64,000 nucleotides of DNA, taken from positions 25,598 through 89,597 of the forward strand of contig NZ_FONG01000029.1 in the NCBI RefSeq assembly GCF_900112845.1, written 5' to 3'. Of this stretch, positions 51,708-60,602 are shown in pieces (position 1 is the stretch's first letter; the number at the start of each line of letters is the position of its first letter). The notes under the pieces were generated by a model that did no database searches, had not been told where the DNA came from, and worked only from the letters and a program-made list of their open reading frames with translations. A program made the position numbers and the translations under genes. The DNA is from Actinacidiphila alni (lineage in GTDB: Bacteria; Actinomycetota; Actinomycetes; Streptomycetales; Streptomycetaceae).

Positions 51708-53942
51708 CTAGCCGATGGACCAGTGCTGACCGGCCGCACCGGTGTCGGGCTGCTGCGTGACAAGAGCCCCGTCCGCGGTGGACGCGGTCGTGACCAGCAG
51801 ACCGCTCTTCGCGGAGGCGACGGTGTACGTCCCGTCGGACCGTCCGGTGACGGTCCAGCGCTGGTTGCTGCCGCCCGTGCAGGTCCACTGGATGATCCGG
51901 GCGCCGGCGCTGGTCGAGCCTCCGTCGACGTCGGCGCACAGCCCGGACTCGCGGTTCACCAACTGGTAGGTGCCGTCGGACTGCCGGGTAAAGGTCCAGG
52001 TCTGGTTCGCGCCGCCATTGGCCGTCCAGGTGACGAGCTGGGTGCCGGGCGACGTGCTGTGGTTCGGGTCGTCCAGCGCCTTGCCGCCGGTCGTCAGCGT
52101 GTGGTCGCCGTCCAGTCCACCGCCCGGGGGAGTGGTGCCGGCCGCGGTCACGGTCAGGGTCTGGTCGGCGGCGGCGCGGCTGCCGCCGACCGCGCTGCCC
52201 GTGGTGTTGGTCCAGTAGCGGGCGGGCGTGGTCTCCGACAGCCGCCCGGCCTGCGAGGACAGCCCGATGACCAGCCCGCTGTAGCGGTTGACCAGCCGGT
52301 AGGTGCCGTTGGCCGCGCCCGAGGCCGTCCTGCCGGGGATGACGAACCACTGCTGGCCGACGGTGGGCCCGCCCGAGCCGGCCGCGGTGACGGTGGGGGC
52401 GGTGCCCCAGGCGCGGGTGGCGCTCGACGTGGCGGCGACGCCCAGGAGCTGGCCGGTGGCGGCATTGGTGATCCGGTACGAGCCGTCGCCGTTCCCGGCG
52501 AACGACCAGGTGTCGAGGCGGGTGGAGGCCGCGGCGGCCAGCGAGGTCGTGGCCGTACTGCCGGAGACCTGGGCGAGGACACGGCCGGCTCCGCTGCTGA
52601 TCCGGTAGGTGACGGCGGGGTCGAAGGGCGCCGCGGCAGGAGCCCCGGAGTCGATGGTGATGTTGGTGTACTCCGCGGAGGAGCCGCCGGAACAGCCGAA
52701 GGAGCAGTAGGAACGGAAGGACTTGCCGACGACACCGGATCCGGTCCTGCTGGCGCCGTCGAGGAACCACCGGTACCAGGAAGCGGTGTGATAGCTGCCC
52801 GTGTCGCCGATCAGGGTCCACTTCTGCGTGGCGAGGTCGGCGGTGGCATAGAACTGCTGAGGCGCGTTGCCGCTCTGGTCGACGGCCTGCGGCTCGCCGA
52901 TGTACAGACCGAGATAGGCGTCGTAGGCGACGTCCATGACGAACAGCGGGGACGTCGGCGGCGCCGTACCGGCCGCGATCTGCTGGTCGGTCGTCCCGGT
53001 GTTCGCCGGGTCGTACTCGTCGGCCGCAGGCGTGTAACCGGTCGTGCTGGTCGCGGAGACCGGCACGATGTTGCTCTCCTTGCCGCCCACCCCGGACTGT
53101 GACCAGGCGCCGTCGTACCACTTCTGCCAGGAGCCCGGCGCCATCTTGCCCGAGATCGGCGCACGCGCGACATGCTCGTAGAACGCCTTCCAGCCGCCGT
53201 TCTTGTCCACCACGCGGGAGCCGTAGTAAGCGTAGAAATATCCCGAGGCCGTGTCGACCAGCAGCCGCTGGTCGCCGTCGCCGTAGTAGTAGGTCTGGTT
53301 CGGGAACGCGGCGGTGTCACCGCGCTTGGTGCTGTACGGCGAGGTGATGACATGGGCCTTGATGGTCCATGTCCTGCCCTGGTCGGTGGAGAGCGCGTAG
53401 TCGATGGCGTCGTAGTGCAGCCCGTCGCCGAAGGGCTGCGGGGTGAACTCGTTGTGGACCAGCCCGTACCAGTCGCCGGTGTCCGGATCCACCCACACCC
53501 CGGACAGATCGCAGTAGTTCCGCTGCGCGTAGCCCGATCCGGCCGGCGCGTACGTGGACTCCTTGCCCGTCGGGCTGTTGTTGCAGAAGGCGGTGGTGTC
53601 GGGATTCGTGCCCGCGTCGCTGATCGGTGACCGGGTGGCGGAGTCCAGGTTCGCGCCGGAGTAGAACGTCCAGGCGCGGCCGGCGTTCGCGGCGTAGTCG
53701 GCGTGCGCCTCCTGGGCGTAGTACGTGCCGTCCTTGTCGATGTAACCGGCGGCCGGTGTGTCGTCGGGGTGCATCCAGGATCCCTTCGAACCGACGGTGA
53801 CGGTGTAGGACGCGGCGCCCGGTGCGGCGGACGCGGCAGGCGCAGACGTCAGCCCGCCCCCTGCCAGGGACAGGACCGTTGCCGCGGCGGCGAGGGCCAC
53901 GAGCCTCAGCCGCGCCCTTGTTCTCTTCATGACTGCGGACAC
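51708..53942 (-). CDS. Secreted beta-propeller protein with ricin module
   Basis: A 744-residue exported protein. Signal peptide about 1-38. The middle (about 42-405) is beta-rich and contains an Asp-box, STDQGRTWT, as found in sialidase-type propellers. Two lectin-like parts follow: 420-590 with irregular trefoil-like repeats (SYRITNAATGQLLGV, TYRLVNRYSGLVIGL) and a canonical ricin domain at 615-744 (NQTWTF, NQRWTV, GQHWSIG). The GTG at 53942 has GGAG six bases upstream. It may be a glycoside hydrolase; the active site is not visible. Confidence 0.75.
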   Translation of the reverse strand: MSAVMKRTRARLRLVALAAAATVLSLAGGGLTSAPAASAAPGAASYTVTVGSKGSWMHPDDTPAAGYIDKDGTYYAQEAHADYAANAGRAWTFYSGANLDSATRSPISDAGTNPDTTAFCNNSPTGKESTYAPAGSGYAQRNYCDLSGVWVDPDTGDWYGLVHNEFTPQPFGDGLHYDAIDYALSTDQGRTWTIKAHVITSPYSTKRGDTAAFPNQTYYYGDGDQRLLVDTASGYFYAYYGSRVVDKNGGWKAFYEHVARAPISGKMAPGSWQKWYDGAWSQSGVGGKESNIVPVSATSTTGYTPAADEYDPANTGTTDQQIAAGTAPPTSPLFVMDVAYDAYLGLYIGEPQAVDQSGNAPQQFYATADLATQKWTLIGDTGSYHTASWYRWFLDGASRTGSGVVGKSFRSYCSFGCSGGSSAEYTNITIDSGAPAAAPFDPAVTYRISSGAGRVLAQVSGSTATTSLAAAASTRLDTWSFAGNGDGSYRITNAATGQLLGVAATSSATRAWGTAPTVTAAGSGGPTVGQQWFVIPGRTASGAANGTYRLVNRYSGLVIGLSSQAGRLSETTPARYWTNTTGSAVGGSRAAADQTLTVTAAGTTPPGGGLDGDHTLTTGGKALDDPNHSTSPGTQLVTWTANGGANQTWTFTRQSDGTYQLVNRESGLCADVDGGSTSAGARIIQWTCTGGSNQRWTVTGRSDGTYTVASAKSGLLVTTASTADGALVTQQPDTGAAGQHWSIG

Positions 53943-54348
53943 GCGTTGCTCCTTCTCGACGGAGGGTCGGCCCGTGGATCCGGGGCAGACCGATGTGATC
54001 GATATCAGACCGGCCGGACCGCGCCGTGCGGTGAACAAGTGACGCAGTGAACAGGTCATTTCGCGGAGGTCGGCAGCGGGAACTATGGCAGAGGTTGGCA
54101 GCGATGCCAATGCCTTCAGCGAGGGGTGTCCTGATCGATGGTGAAGTTTCCGGGCGGGATTCACGCATCTTCGAGCAAGGAGGCGCCTTGCGGGGGAGCG
54201 GAAGCCATCGTCGGGCGGCACCCGGTGGCGGTGCGGGACCGCTGTCGCCACCGGCTCCGGCACCCGGGTCTTCCTTCTCGCTCCAGTGTGCGTTTTGCAA
54301 GCGATTCGAAGATCGATTCATGTTAGCGTGCGCTGCGGAGGTGTGGTT
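53943..54348. promoter_or_regulatory. Divergent region between propeller gene and tap
   Basis: A 406-base gap without a convincing gene. Near its right end, TTGCAA (54295-54300) and CATGTT (54319-54324) with 18 bases between may be the tap promoter. The neighbourhood CGATTC...CGATTC shows a direct repeat (54302, 54314). Near 53998, TGATATCGATCA is a partly palindromic A/T-rich element. Confidence 0.4.
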
Positions 54349-56508
54349 GTGCCCACTGAGGACGAGCTGTTCGGTGCGGTGGACGCGCTGCTGGAACGGG
54401 TGCCCGCCGAGGAGTTGCCGCCGCCGGTCGAGCGGCGCCGGCTGCGGGAGGCGGCCGGGCTGAGCCAGAGTCAGATCGCCACGGCGCTCGGCACACGCCG
54501 TGAAGCGGTGGGGGGATGGGAGGCGGGCCGGTCGGAGCCGCGGCCCCCGCACCGGGCGGCGTACGCCCGGCTGCTGGAGGGCCTCGCGCAGCGGTTCCCC
54601 GATCCCGGCCCGACGGCTCCGGGCGCCGGGGCCGTACCGGTGGAGCGTTCGACGGAACCGGCAACCACCACCGTGGCCGAGAACCGGCCGACGGCACCGT
54701 CCCGGCCCGCGCCGGCGTCGCGGCCCCCGGCCGCGCGGAAGCCGGCGGCCACGCCCGCACCCGCCCCGGCCGGCGCCGATCCGCGCTTCGCCCACGGCCC
54801 GCTCGGCGTGCTGGACGGCGACGGGTCGCTGTACTGCGCCGGGGGCCTGGTGGTGGAGTGCCCGGCCTCGTCCGTACCGGAGTTGGTCGCGTGGACGCTC
54901 GCCGAGGGCAGGCTCGGAGCGGCCCGGCTGCACAAATCGGGCCGGGACTCCGACCCGTTGATCGTCGTGACGGCCGGGGCCGCGGCCCGGCTCGGACTAC
55001 CCGAGCGGCTGGAGGACCGGCGGTCGATGCGGCTGCCGGAGGACCACAAGGTGGTCCGGCAGATCGCGAGGGCGAAGTGGCAGCTGACGCGGCGCGGGTT
55101 CGGCCCCTGGGCGCGGATCTACCGCCCCGCGCAGAACGGCGGACGGCAGTGCGTACAGCTGGCGGTCCTGCCCTGGGACGCGCTGGACGCCCGCGCGTGG
55201 GGCGACGCCGGTGACCTGCCGCCGGCGGAGCTGGCCCGGGTGCTCACCGCGTACGCCTCGAGAGTGCTGACGCCGCGCGGTTCGGCCGCCGTGGCGGGCC
55301 TGGAGCTGATGACCGCGCTGCGGCCGCCGACCCGCGCGATGAAGGACGAGGCGGCCGGCACCTGGGTGTCCGGCCCGGTCCCGGGTTCGCTCGTCGCCGC
55401 CGTGGACCCGGCGCCCCCGGAGGCCCCGGACGAACACCCCGTCGTGGCCGCGCTGTTCCCGCGCACGCACGAGCGGACCGCGGCCGAAGTCCTCGACGAG
55501 GAGGCGTTCGACTGGATCCGCGACAGCGAGCTGCTCACCGACGCCGAGTGCGCCCGCCCGTACGCGGTCGGCGTCGACGTGAACACCGCGTTCCTCGCCG
55601 CCGCGAACAGGCTGATGGTGGGCCTGTCCGGGCCGGAGCACGTCAAGGCGCCGCGATTCGACAAGTCCGTACCGGGTTCCTGGCTGGTGGACCTGTCCGC
55701 CATCGAGATCGACCCGCGACTGCCGTCCCCGTTCACACCGCACGGCCGCCGGCCCGACGGCCCGGCCTGGTACGCGACGCCGACGGTGGCGTACGCACAG
55801 GAGCTGATCGACACCTTCGCGCTGCCGGTGGAACTCCGTCCCGTCGAAGCGTACGTACGACGCGAGGCGGGCCCCTACCTGGACCCCTGGTACAAGCACC
55901 TGTCCGAGGCGTACAAAGCGACGATGGCCGACCTCGGCGTGACGTCCGCCCTGTCACCGCCCGCGTTTCTCGACGCGATGGCCGGGCACAAGGACGGTGA
56001 CCCGGGCATGGCGGCGGTGCTGTCCGCGATCAAGGCGACGATCAAGGGCGGCATCGGCAAACTGCGCGAGCGCCCGCAGGGCATCGGATACCGGCCGGGG
56101 GAGCGGTGGCCCGCCCTGGAACGCCCGACATGGCGCCCGGACATCCGTGCGGCGGTGATCTCGGCGGCCCGGGTCAATATGCACCGCAAGCTGCTCAAGA
56201 CCGCGCTCGCCACACAGTCGGGCCCCGCGCCCGCCGGGTCGCTGCTGTTCGGCCAGGACGCGCTGCTGCCGGTCGCCCTGCTGTCGGACTGCGTCGTCTA
56301 CCCGGCCGCCGGGCCTTCCCCGCTGGACGTCCTGCCGTACGACGCGGCGGGCAAACCGGCACCGGGCACCTTCCGGCTGGGGGTCTCGCCCGGCATGGTC
56401 AAACACGAGGGCACGCAGCCGCTGTTCTGGGCGGTGGAGCTCCTGGAGCAGCAGCACAACCCGGCCCGCCACATCAAGGGCGACGGCGCCACGGACGACG
56501 GGGAGTAG
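54349..56508 (+). CDS. tap: Telomere-associated protein Tap
   Basis: A 719-residue protein, close to the length of known Streptomyces Tap (about 740). Tap binds the 3-prime telomere overhang of linear replicons and recruits the terminal protein Tpg for end patching. Residues 23-58 form an XRE-type helix-turn-helix (RRRLREAAGLSQSQIATALGTRREAVGGWEAGR). A Pro/Ala-rich linker (about 85-145) and a long replication-associated domain follow (DPRFAHGPLGVLDGDGSLYC to the end, with VGVDVNTAFLAAANRL). The GTG at 54349 fits GGAGG seven bases upstream. Only three bases separate it from tpg. Assignment rests on size, order, and the neighbour. Confidence 0.88.
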   Translation: MPTEDELFGAVDALLERVPAEELPPPVERRRLREAAGLSQSQIATALGTRREAVGGWEAGRSEPRPPHRAAYARLLEGLAQRFPDPGPTAPGAGAVPVERSTEPATTTVAENRPTAPSRPAPASRPPAARKPAATPAPAPAGADPRFAHGPLGVLDGDGSLYCAGGLVVECPASSVPELVAWTLAEGRLGAARLHKSGRDSDPLIVVTAGAAARLGLPERLEDRRSMRLPEDHKVVRQIARAKWQLTRRGFGPWARIYRPAQNGGRQCVQLAVLPWDALDARAWGDAGDLPPAELARVLTAYASRVLTPRGSAAVAGLELMTALRPPTRAMKDEAAGTWVSGPVPGSLVAAVDPAPPEAPDEHPVVAALFPRTHERTAAEVLDEEAFDWIRDSELLTDAECARPYAVGVDVNTAFLAAANRLMVGLSGPEHVKAPRFDKSVPGSWLVDLSAIEIDPRLPSPFTPHGRRPDGPAWYATPTVAYAQELIDTFALPVELRPVEAYVRREAGPYLDPWYKHLSEAYKATMADLGVTSALSPPAFLDAMAGHKDGDPGMAAVLSAIKATIKGGIGKLRERPQGIGYRPGERWPALERPTWRPDIRAAVISAARVNMHRKLLKTALATQSGPAPAGSLLFGQDALLPVALLSDCVVYPAAGPSPLDVLPYDAAGKPAPGTFRLGVSPGMVKHEGTQPLFWAVELLEQQHNPARHIKGDGATDDGE

Positions 56509-56511
56509 CCG

Positions 56512-57069
56512 ATGGGCGAGATGGAAGAGGCCCTGGCCCGGGCGTCCGCGGGTACCGCGACCCGGCCGATCCCGAAGTCGGCGCAGGCCCGGATGCGGTT
56601 CCTGCTGAAGACGGAGAAGGGCTCCACCCGCGCTCTTGCCGCCCGTCTCGGCATCACCCAGCGCACTGTGGAGCGCTATCTCAAGGGCACCCTGCGCCGC
56701 CCTCGCGCGGAGTTGGCCGCCCGTCTGGAACGCGAGGTCCGCCGTGACTGGCAGCCCCGCGTCCAGCAGCGCGCGAAGAAGCAGGCCGCCACGGCCACCG
56801 GCATCGTGATCGAGACCCGCGCCCGCTTCGGCTTCACCGCCGCCCCCGGCTCCACCGACGACGGCCGCATCCGCCGCATCACCCAACACCTCCCCCCGCC
56901 CTACGCGGCCCGGCTCTTCGACGCCCAGGCATCAGGCGCCACCGAACAGCAACTCCAACGCATCGCAGCCGAGGGCCTCCAGGAGATCTACTTCAAGGAC
57001 AACGGCCGCCGCGCCGCCGACCTCGAGGTGGAGTTCACCGACATCGACTACATCGAGCTGGATTTCTGA
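56512..57069 (+). CDS. tpg: Telomere terminal protein Tpg
   Basis: A 185-residue protein matching the terminal protein of Streptomyces linear replicons, which is covalently attached to the 5-prime DNA ends and primes end replication. Helix-turn-helix region about 38-60 (STRALAARLGITQRTVERYLKGT). The stretch GSTDDGRIRRITQHLPPPYA includes T115, which by position corresponds to the Thr (114 in S. lividans Tpg) that receives the first nucleotide (inference from alignment by eye). The acidic C-terminus ends FTDIDYIELDF. It is read from the tap transcript; the start is the first ATG after the tap stop. Confidence 0.92.
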   Translation: MGEMEEALARASAGTATRPIPKSAQARMRFLLKTEKGSTRALAARLGITQRTVERYLKGTLRRPRAELAARLEREVRRDWQPRVQQRAKKQAATATGIVIETRARFGFTAAPGSTDDGRIRRITQHLPPPYAARLFDAQASGATEQQLQRIAAEGLQEIYFKDNGRRAADLEVEFTDIDYIELDF

Positions 57070-57371
57070 TCCCCCGCTCCCGCCGTGCGTCTGTCGGCCG
57101 GCCGAACCGGGACCGTCCGATGCGCCGCCGCGTACCTCTGTGCTGGCGCCAAGGCTCAGTCCCGGACCTCGCGGGTCTTCCCGCCCATTGGGTTCGGTAT
57201 GCCGCGCATACGCCCTAGGTCACGGGGCGCGCGTACGGGAAGTCTGCACCTGACGACCGATCAACTCTCTTGACCGGCAGCGGCATTCAACGGATAAGGT
57301 CTGCTCAGCTCCCGCACAAGGACGCTGTGACCAGCCCCGCAAACACTTGGGCATCATACGTAAGCGCGCCC
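57070..57371. other. Region after tpg
   Basis: A 302-base stretch in which G+C falls from host level to near half over about 57240-57371. TTGACC (57270-57275) with GATAAG (57293-57298) looks like a promoter on the plus strand but no plus-strand gene follows. No telomere-like palindromes were recognised. Confidence 0.4.
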
Positions 57372-57941
57372 CTAAGCGGATACTGGCACAAGATCATATA
57401 GCCGTGTGTAATCTCCTCCACTCTGAACACGATAAATACCAGCGGCGTATGGCTCCTCGACAGATCTGTACAGCAGTTCGTCGATGTCGAAATGATCAGG
57501 CCACTGTGTTCCTTGCAGGGTCCAGCGCACGCCAGTGAGATCGGCATCAATGAATTCTGCCCGCGTAAGATCGGCCTCCGTAAAGTCGTTGAGCGTACTT
57601 TCCAGAACCAACCCGGCCTCGGCATGAGCGGCCTCGAGTCCAAACGGACCCCCGGTTACTCCGTCGAGAATCCGAGCGAAGAGAAGGCCGAGGGCTCGCG
57701 TATCCCGTGCGGCCGCTTCTCGAACTTGTTCAAGCGCCGAAAGCCTCAGATCTTCAAGAGCGAAAACGATGTGCTCAGCTACATCCTGAGCACGCGCGAA
57801 AACCCTCATCGTTTCGGCGGACTCTTGCGCATCAGGAACTTTCGACCAGTTCTCCATTGCGGTATGCGCAACCACAAAACACTTTTCCCACTCCCTGATT
57901 TCCCTTTGGACCTTCCGGAGGGCCGATTTTTTGGGGCACAC
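57372..57941 (-). CDS. Pentapeptide-repeat-like hypothetical protein, low G+C
   Basis: A 189-residue protein of no recognised family. Helical N-terminus (REIREWEKCFVVAHTAMENWSK, RAQDVAEHIVFALEDLRLSALEQVREAAARDTRALGLLFARILDGV) followed by a pentapeptide-type stretch, LNDFTEADLTRAEFIDADLTGVRW. The codon and base use (near 50% G+C) differ sharply from neighbours, indicating recent transfer. The GTG at 57941 has no good ribosome site and its first 45 codons overlap another open frame, so the true start may be further upstream after a frameshift. Confidence 0.55.
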   Translation of the reverse strand: MCPKKSALRKVQREIREWEKCFVVAHTAMENWSKVPDAQESAETMRVFARAQDVAEHIVFALEDLRLSALEQVREAAARDTRALGLLFARILDGVTGGPFGLEAAHAEAGLVLESTLNDFTEADLTRAEFIDADLTGVRWTLQGTQWPDHFDIDELLYRSVEEPYAAGIYRVQSGGDYTRLYDLVPVSA

Positions 57942-58229
57942 AACTGGAGTGCGACGTTTGTGGCTGTCGTCATGGATTCACCACGGGCCGTAGAGCGTCG
58001 AATTATATCCCGGGACGCGTTTTCAAATGTGCGTGCATTCATGATTGCCAAGGATAAGGGGGCATGGCGATCTCTCTCTAGCCTGTCTATGACACCCCAG
58101 GTGTGCTGGTCGAAGATTTCACAAAGATTCGATCGATTGATTATTTCCCGACGGGTTCGAGTCTGGATAGCGTGAAGGACCGATGTGATCCATTTTCTGC
58201 CCTCCCGTACTAGGTCAAGAGCCCGTACA
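57806..58229 (-). pseudogene. Partial open frame of the low-G+C island
   Basis: On the minus strand, a frame with unbiased codons reads VREGRKWITSVLHAIQTR, EIINRSNLCEIFDQHTWGVIDRLERDRHAPLSLAIMN and SMTTATNVALQLCAPKNRP, then enters the sequence of the 57372 gene in another frame. In DNA this low in G+C, about 90 codons without a stop suggests real coding sequence. No start is obvious and its upstream side meets host-like DNA at 58225. It may be the front part of the 57372 gene, separated by a frameshift, or a truncated neighbour. Confidence 0.35.
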
Positions 58230-58365
58230 ACTTGAAAATAAGGAGATCGGCCGTATTGCGGTCGACCGGCTGCACGCGATGCTCGATGACCCAGGTCAGC
58301 GGGCGGAGAGCCTGCTGGTGCCGTGTCCGTTGATCGCGGGCACGACGATCGCGGCGGTGAGCTGA
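58225..58365 (+). pseudogene. C-terminal stub of a LacI-family regulator
   Basis: The frame VQLENKEIGRIAVDRLHAM, LDDPGQRAESLLVPCPLIAG, TTIAAVS-stop matches the end of LacI/GalR regulators, where EIGRxAVDxL is followed by the final strand LLVPxxLxxGTT. The N-terminal DNA-binding and most of the ligand domain are missing. Its left edge meets the low-G+C island, so an insertion or deletion probably removed the rest. It lies directly before the FAD oxidoreductase gene, where a LacI repressor of a sugar operon would be expected. Confidence 0.7.
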
Positions 58366-58509
58366 CACCGGCCGTCTCGACGGCACGCGCGAAGCAGTCA
58401 ACGGGCGGCGTCCGTCGGTGACGGCTGCCCGGAACACCCTCCGGTACGGCCACCGGGCCGGAACGGAACGCCGCGACCGGCACATACCGTCACAAGGAGT
58501 AGTTGGGCA

Positions 58510-60111
58510 ATGACAGAGATACGGACCGAGGTTCTCGTGGTCGGCGGCGGGCTCGGTGGGGTGGCCGCCGCGCTCACCGCCGTACGGCTCGGCCGCACCG
58601 TGGTCCTCACCGAACCCGCCGCCTGGCTCGGCGGGCAGCTCACCGCCCAGGCCGTGCCGCCGGACGAGCATCCGTGGATCGAGGGTCCTGCGGCGCCGCC
58701 GGGCTATACGGAACTGCGCCGCCGGGTGCGGGACTACTACCGCCGTAATTACCCCCTGACGCCCGGGGCTGCGCGGGATCCGTTGCTCGATCCGGGTCTT
58801 GGTGTGGTGAGCCGGATGTGCCACGAGCCGCGGGTCGCGGCGGCGGTGATCGAGGAGATGCTCGCCCCGTGGCGTGCCTCGGGCGCGCTGACGGTCCTGC
58901 AGGGGTACGAGCCGGTCGCAGCGCACACCGAGGGCGACCGGGTCGAGGCCGTCACCGTGGCCGGCCGCCGTGACGGGCGGCGGATCACCGTCCACGCCTC
59001 CTACGTCGCGGATGCCACCGAGCTGGGCGACCTGCTGGACCTGGCGGGCGTGGAGCACGTCATCGGCGCCGAGGGCCGGGACGCCACGGGCGAGCCGCAC
59101 GCCCCGCAGGCCGCCGATCCGCTCGATCAGCAGGCGGTGTCGTGGTGTTTCGCGCTGGACTACCGGCCCGGCGAGGAGCACGTCGTCGACCGGCCGGCGT
59201 CGTACGAGCACTGGCGTACGGCCACGGCCCCGTTCTGGCCGGGCCCGCAGCTGTCCCTGACCGATGTCGTGCCGATCACCCTGCAGGAGCGGACCTGGTC
59301 GCTGATGGGCGCCGACCGGGCCGCGGGCGAGCACTTCGACCTGTGGCAGTTCCGGCGGGTGCTGGCGCGCGAGCAGTTCGAGGCGGGCGCGTACGCGTCG
59401 GACCTGACGGTGGTGAACTGGCCGCAGATCGACTACTGGGAGGCGCCGCTGCTCGGCGTGGACGCGGCGGCCCGCGACGCGGCGCTGGCGGCCAGCCGGG
59501 AGCTGTCGCTGTCGTTCCTGTACTGGCTGCAGACGCAGGCCCCGCGCCCGGACGGCGGCACCGGGTATCCGGGGCTGCGGCTGCGGCCGGACGTGACCGG
59601 GACCTGCGACGGGCTGGCGATGGCGCCGTACATCCGTGAATCGCGCCGGATCAAGGCCGAGTTCACGGTCCTGGAACAGCACGTCGGGGTGGAGGCGCGG
59701 CCCGCGGGCGCGGGCAGTGAGATCTTCCACGACAGCGTCGGCCTGGGCAGCTACCGCATCGATCTGCACCCCTCGACGGCCGGGCGTACGTACATCGACA
59801 TCGACTCGTACCCGTTCCAGATTCCGCTGGGCGCGCTGATCCCGGTGCGGGTGGACAATCTGCTGCCCGCCAACAAGAACATCGGCACCACCCACATCAC
59901 CAACGGCTGCTACCGGCTGCACCCGGTGGAATGGGGCATCGGCGAGGCCGTCGGTGCGCTGGCCGGATTCTGCCTGGAGCGGGCGCTGCCGCCGCGCAAG
60001 GTCCGCTCGGACCAGACCCAACTCGCGGACTACCAGCGGCTGCTGAGCCGCACCCTCGGGATCAGCCTTGCCTGGCCCGAGGCGGTACGGACCCGGACGG
60101 AGCAGCGGTGA
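58510..60111 (+). CDS. FAD-dependent oxidoreductase (FAD_oxidored type)
   Basis: A 533-residue flavoprotein. The N-terminal dinucleotide motif is VLVVGGGLGGVAAALTAVRLG with EPAAWLGGQLTAQ. Further signatures are ASYVADATELGDLLDLAGVEHVIGAE and, near the end, IPVRVDNLLPANKNIGTTHITNGCYRLHPVEWGIGEAVG, which binds FAD. This family (PF12831 type) occurs in polysaccharide-use clusters and may oxidise a sugar or sugar acid. ATG 58510, preceded by AAGGAG. It lies behind the LacI stub and before the GH3 remnant, so its cluster has lost members. No signal peptide: cytoplasmic. Confidence 0.88.
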   Translation: MTEIRTEVLVVGGGLGGVAAALTAVRLGRTVVLTEPAAWLGGQLTAQAVPPDEHPWIEGPAAPPGYTELRRRVRDYYRRNYPLTPGAARDPLLDPGLGVVSRMCHEPRVAAAVIEEMLAPWRASGALTVLQGYEPVAAHTEGDRVEAVTVAGRRDGRRITVHASYVADATELGDLLDLAGVEHVIGAEGRDATGEPHAPQAADPLDQQAVSWCFALDYRPGEEHVVDRPASYEHWRTATAPFWPGPQLSLTDVVPITLQERTWSLMGADRAAGEHFDLWQFRRVLAREQFEAGAYASDLTVVNWPQIDYWEAPLLGVDAAARDAALAASRELSLSFLYWLQTQAPRPDGGTGYPGLRLRPDVTGTCDGLAMAPYIRESRRIKAEFTVLEQHVGVEARPAGAGSEIFHDSVGLGSYRIDLHPSTAGRTYIDIDSYPFQIPLGALIPVRVDNLLPANKNIGTTHITNGCYRLHPVEWGIGEAVGALAGFCLERALPPRKVRSDQTQLADYQRLLSRTLGISLAWPEAVRTRTEQR

Positions 60112-60602
60112 ACCCCGTGGTCGGTGGGGCAGGTGCCGTTGTACGGCAACTACGAGCGGGCTGGCTGTCTGTGTGGTCCGGTGGTGTTCGTGCGGGAGGT
60201 ATCTCGGCGCCGGTCACGGTCTGCGTTTCTTGTTCGGGTACGGGGTGGGCTGTACCGCCGTGGTGGTCGGCGGGTCTGTGCTCGGCTGTGACCGGGTGGC
60301 GGTGGGTGGTCGGCGGGCCGGTGCGGCTGTCGGGGTTTCCGTCACTGTCCGCAATGCCGGGTCCTGCCGTGGTCAGGGGGTCGTCCGGCTGTGTGTGCGG
60401 GATCCGGCGGCGGGTGTCGTCCGGCCGGTCTGCCGGCTGTGGGGGTTTCGGCGGGTGGTCCCGGGGCCGGGGGAGGAGCGGACGGTCGCCTTGACTGTCG
60501 GGGCTGCCGGCATGGGGTTCTGGACCGGCGGCCCGGCGGGTGTGTTGACCGTGGTGCCGGGTGGGATCCGCCTGCGCACCGGTACCGGTGCGGCCGCCCC
60601 CG
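60112..60602 (+). pseudogene. C-terminal remnant of a GH3 beta-glucosidase, frameshifted
   Basis: Directly after the oxidoreductase stop, one frame reads VGQVPLYGNYERAG (60124-60165), the motif near the end of GH3 catalytic domains (VGQVPLYYN). Another frame then continues: GRYLGAGHGLRFLFGYGVGC (from about 60209), equivalent to RYLDAGHGPLFPFGYGLSYT, and the fibronectin III-like domain (VSVTVRNAG, VRLCVRDPAAGVVRPVCRLWGFRRVVPGPGE). The main catalytic part with the nucleophile Asp is absent and a frameshift lies near 60165-60209. It is clearly a dead gene. Confidence 0.8.

Noticed and set aside
57347..57538. 63-codon plus-strand frame in the low-G+C region, behind a possible promoter
   Set aside because: Without a ribosome site and opposite the better supported 57372 gene; product has no recognisable fold.
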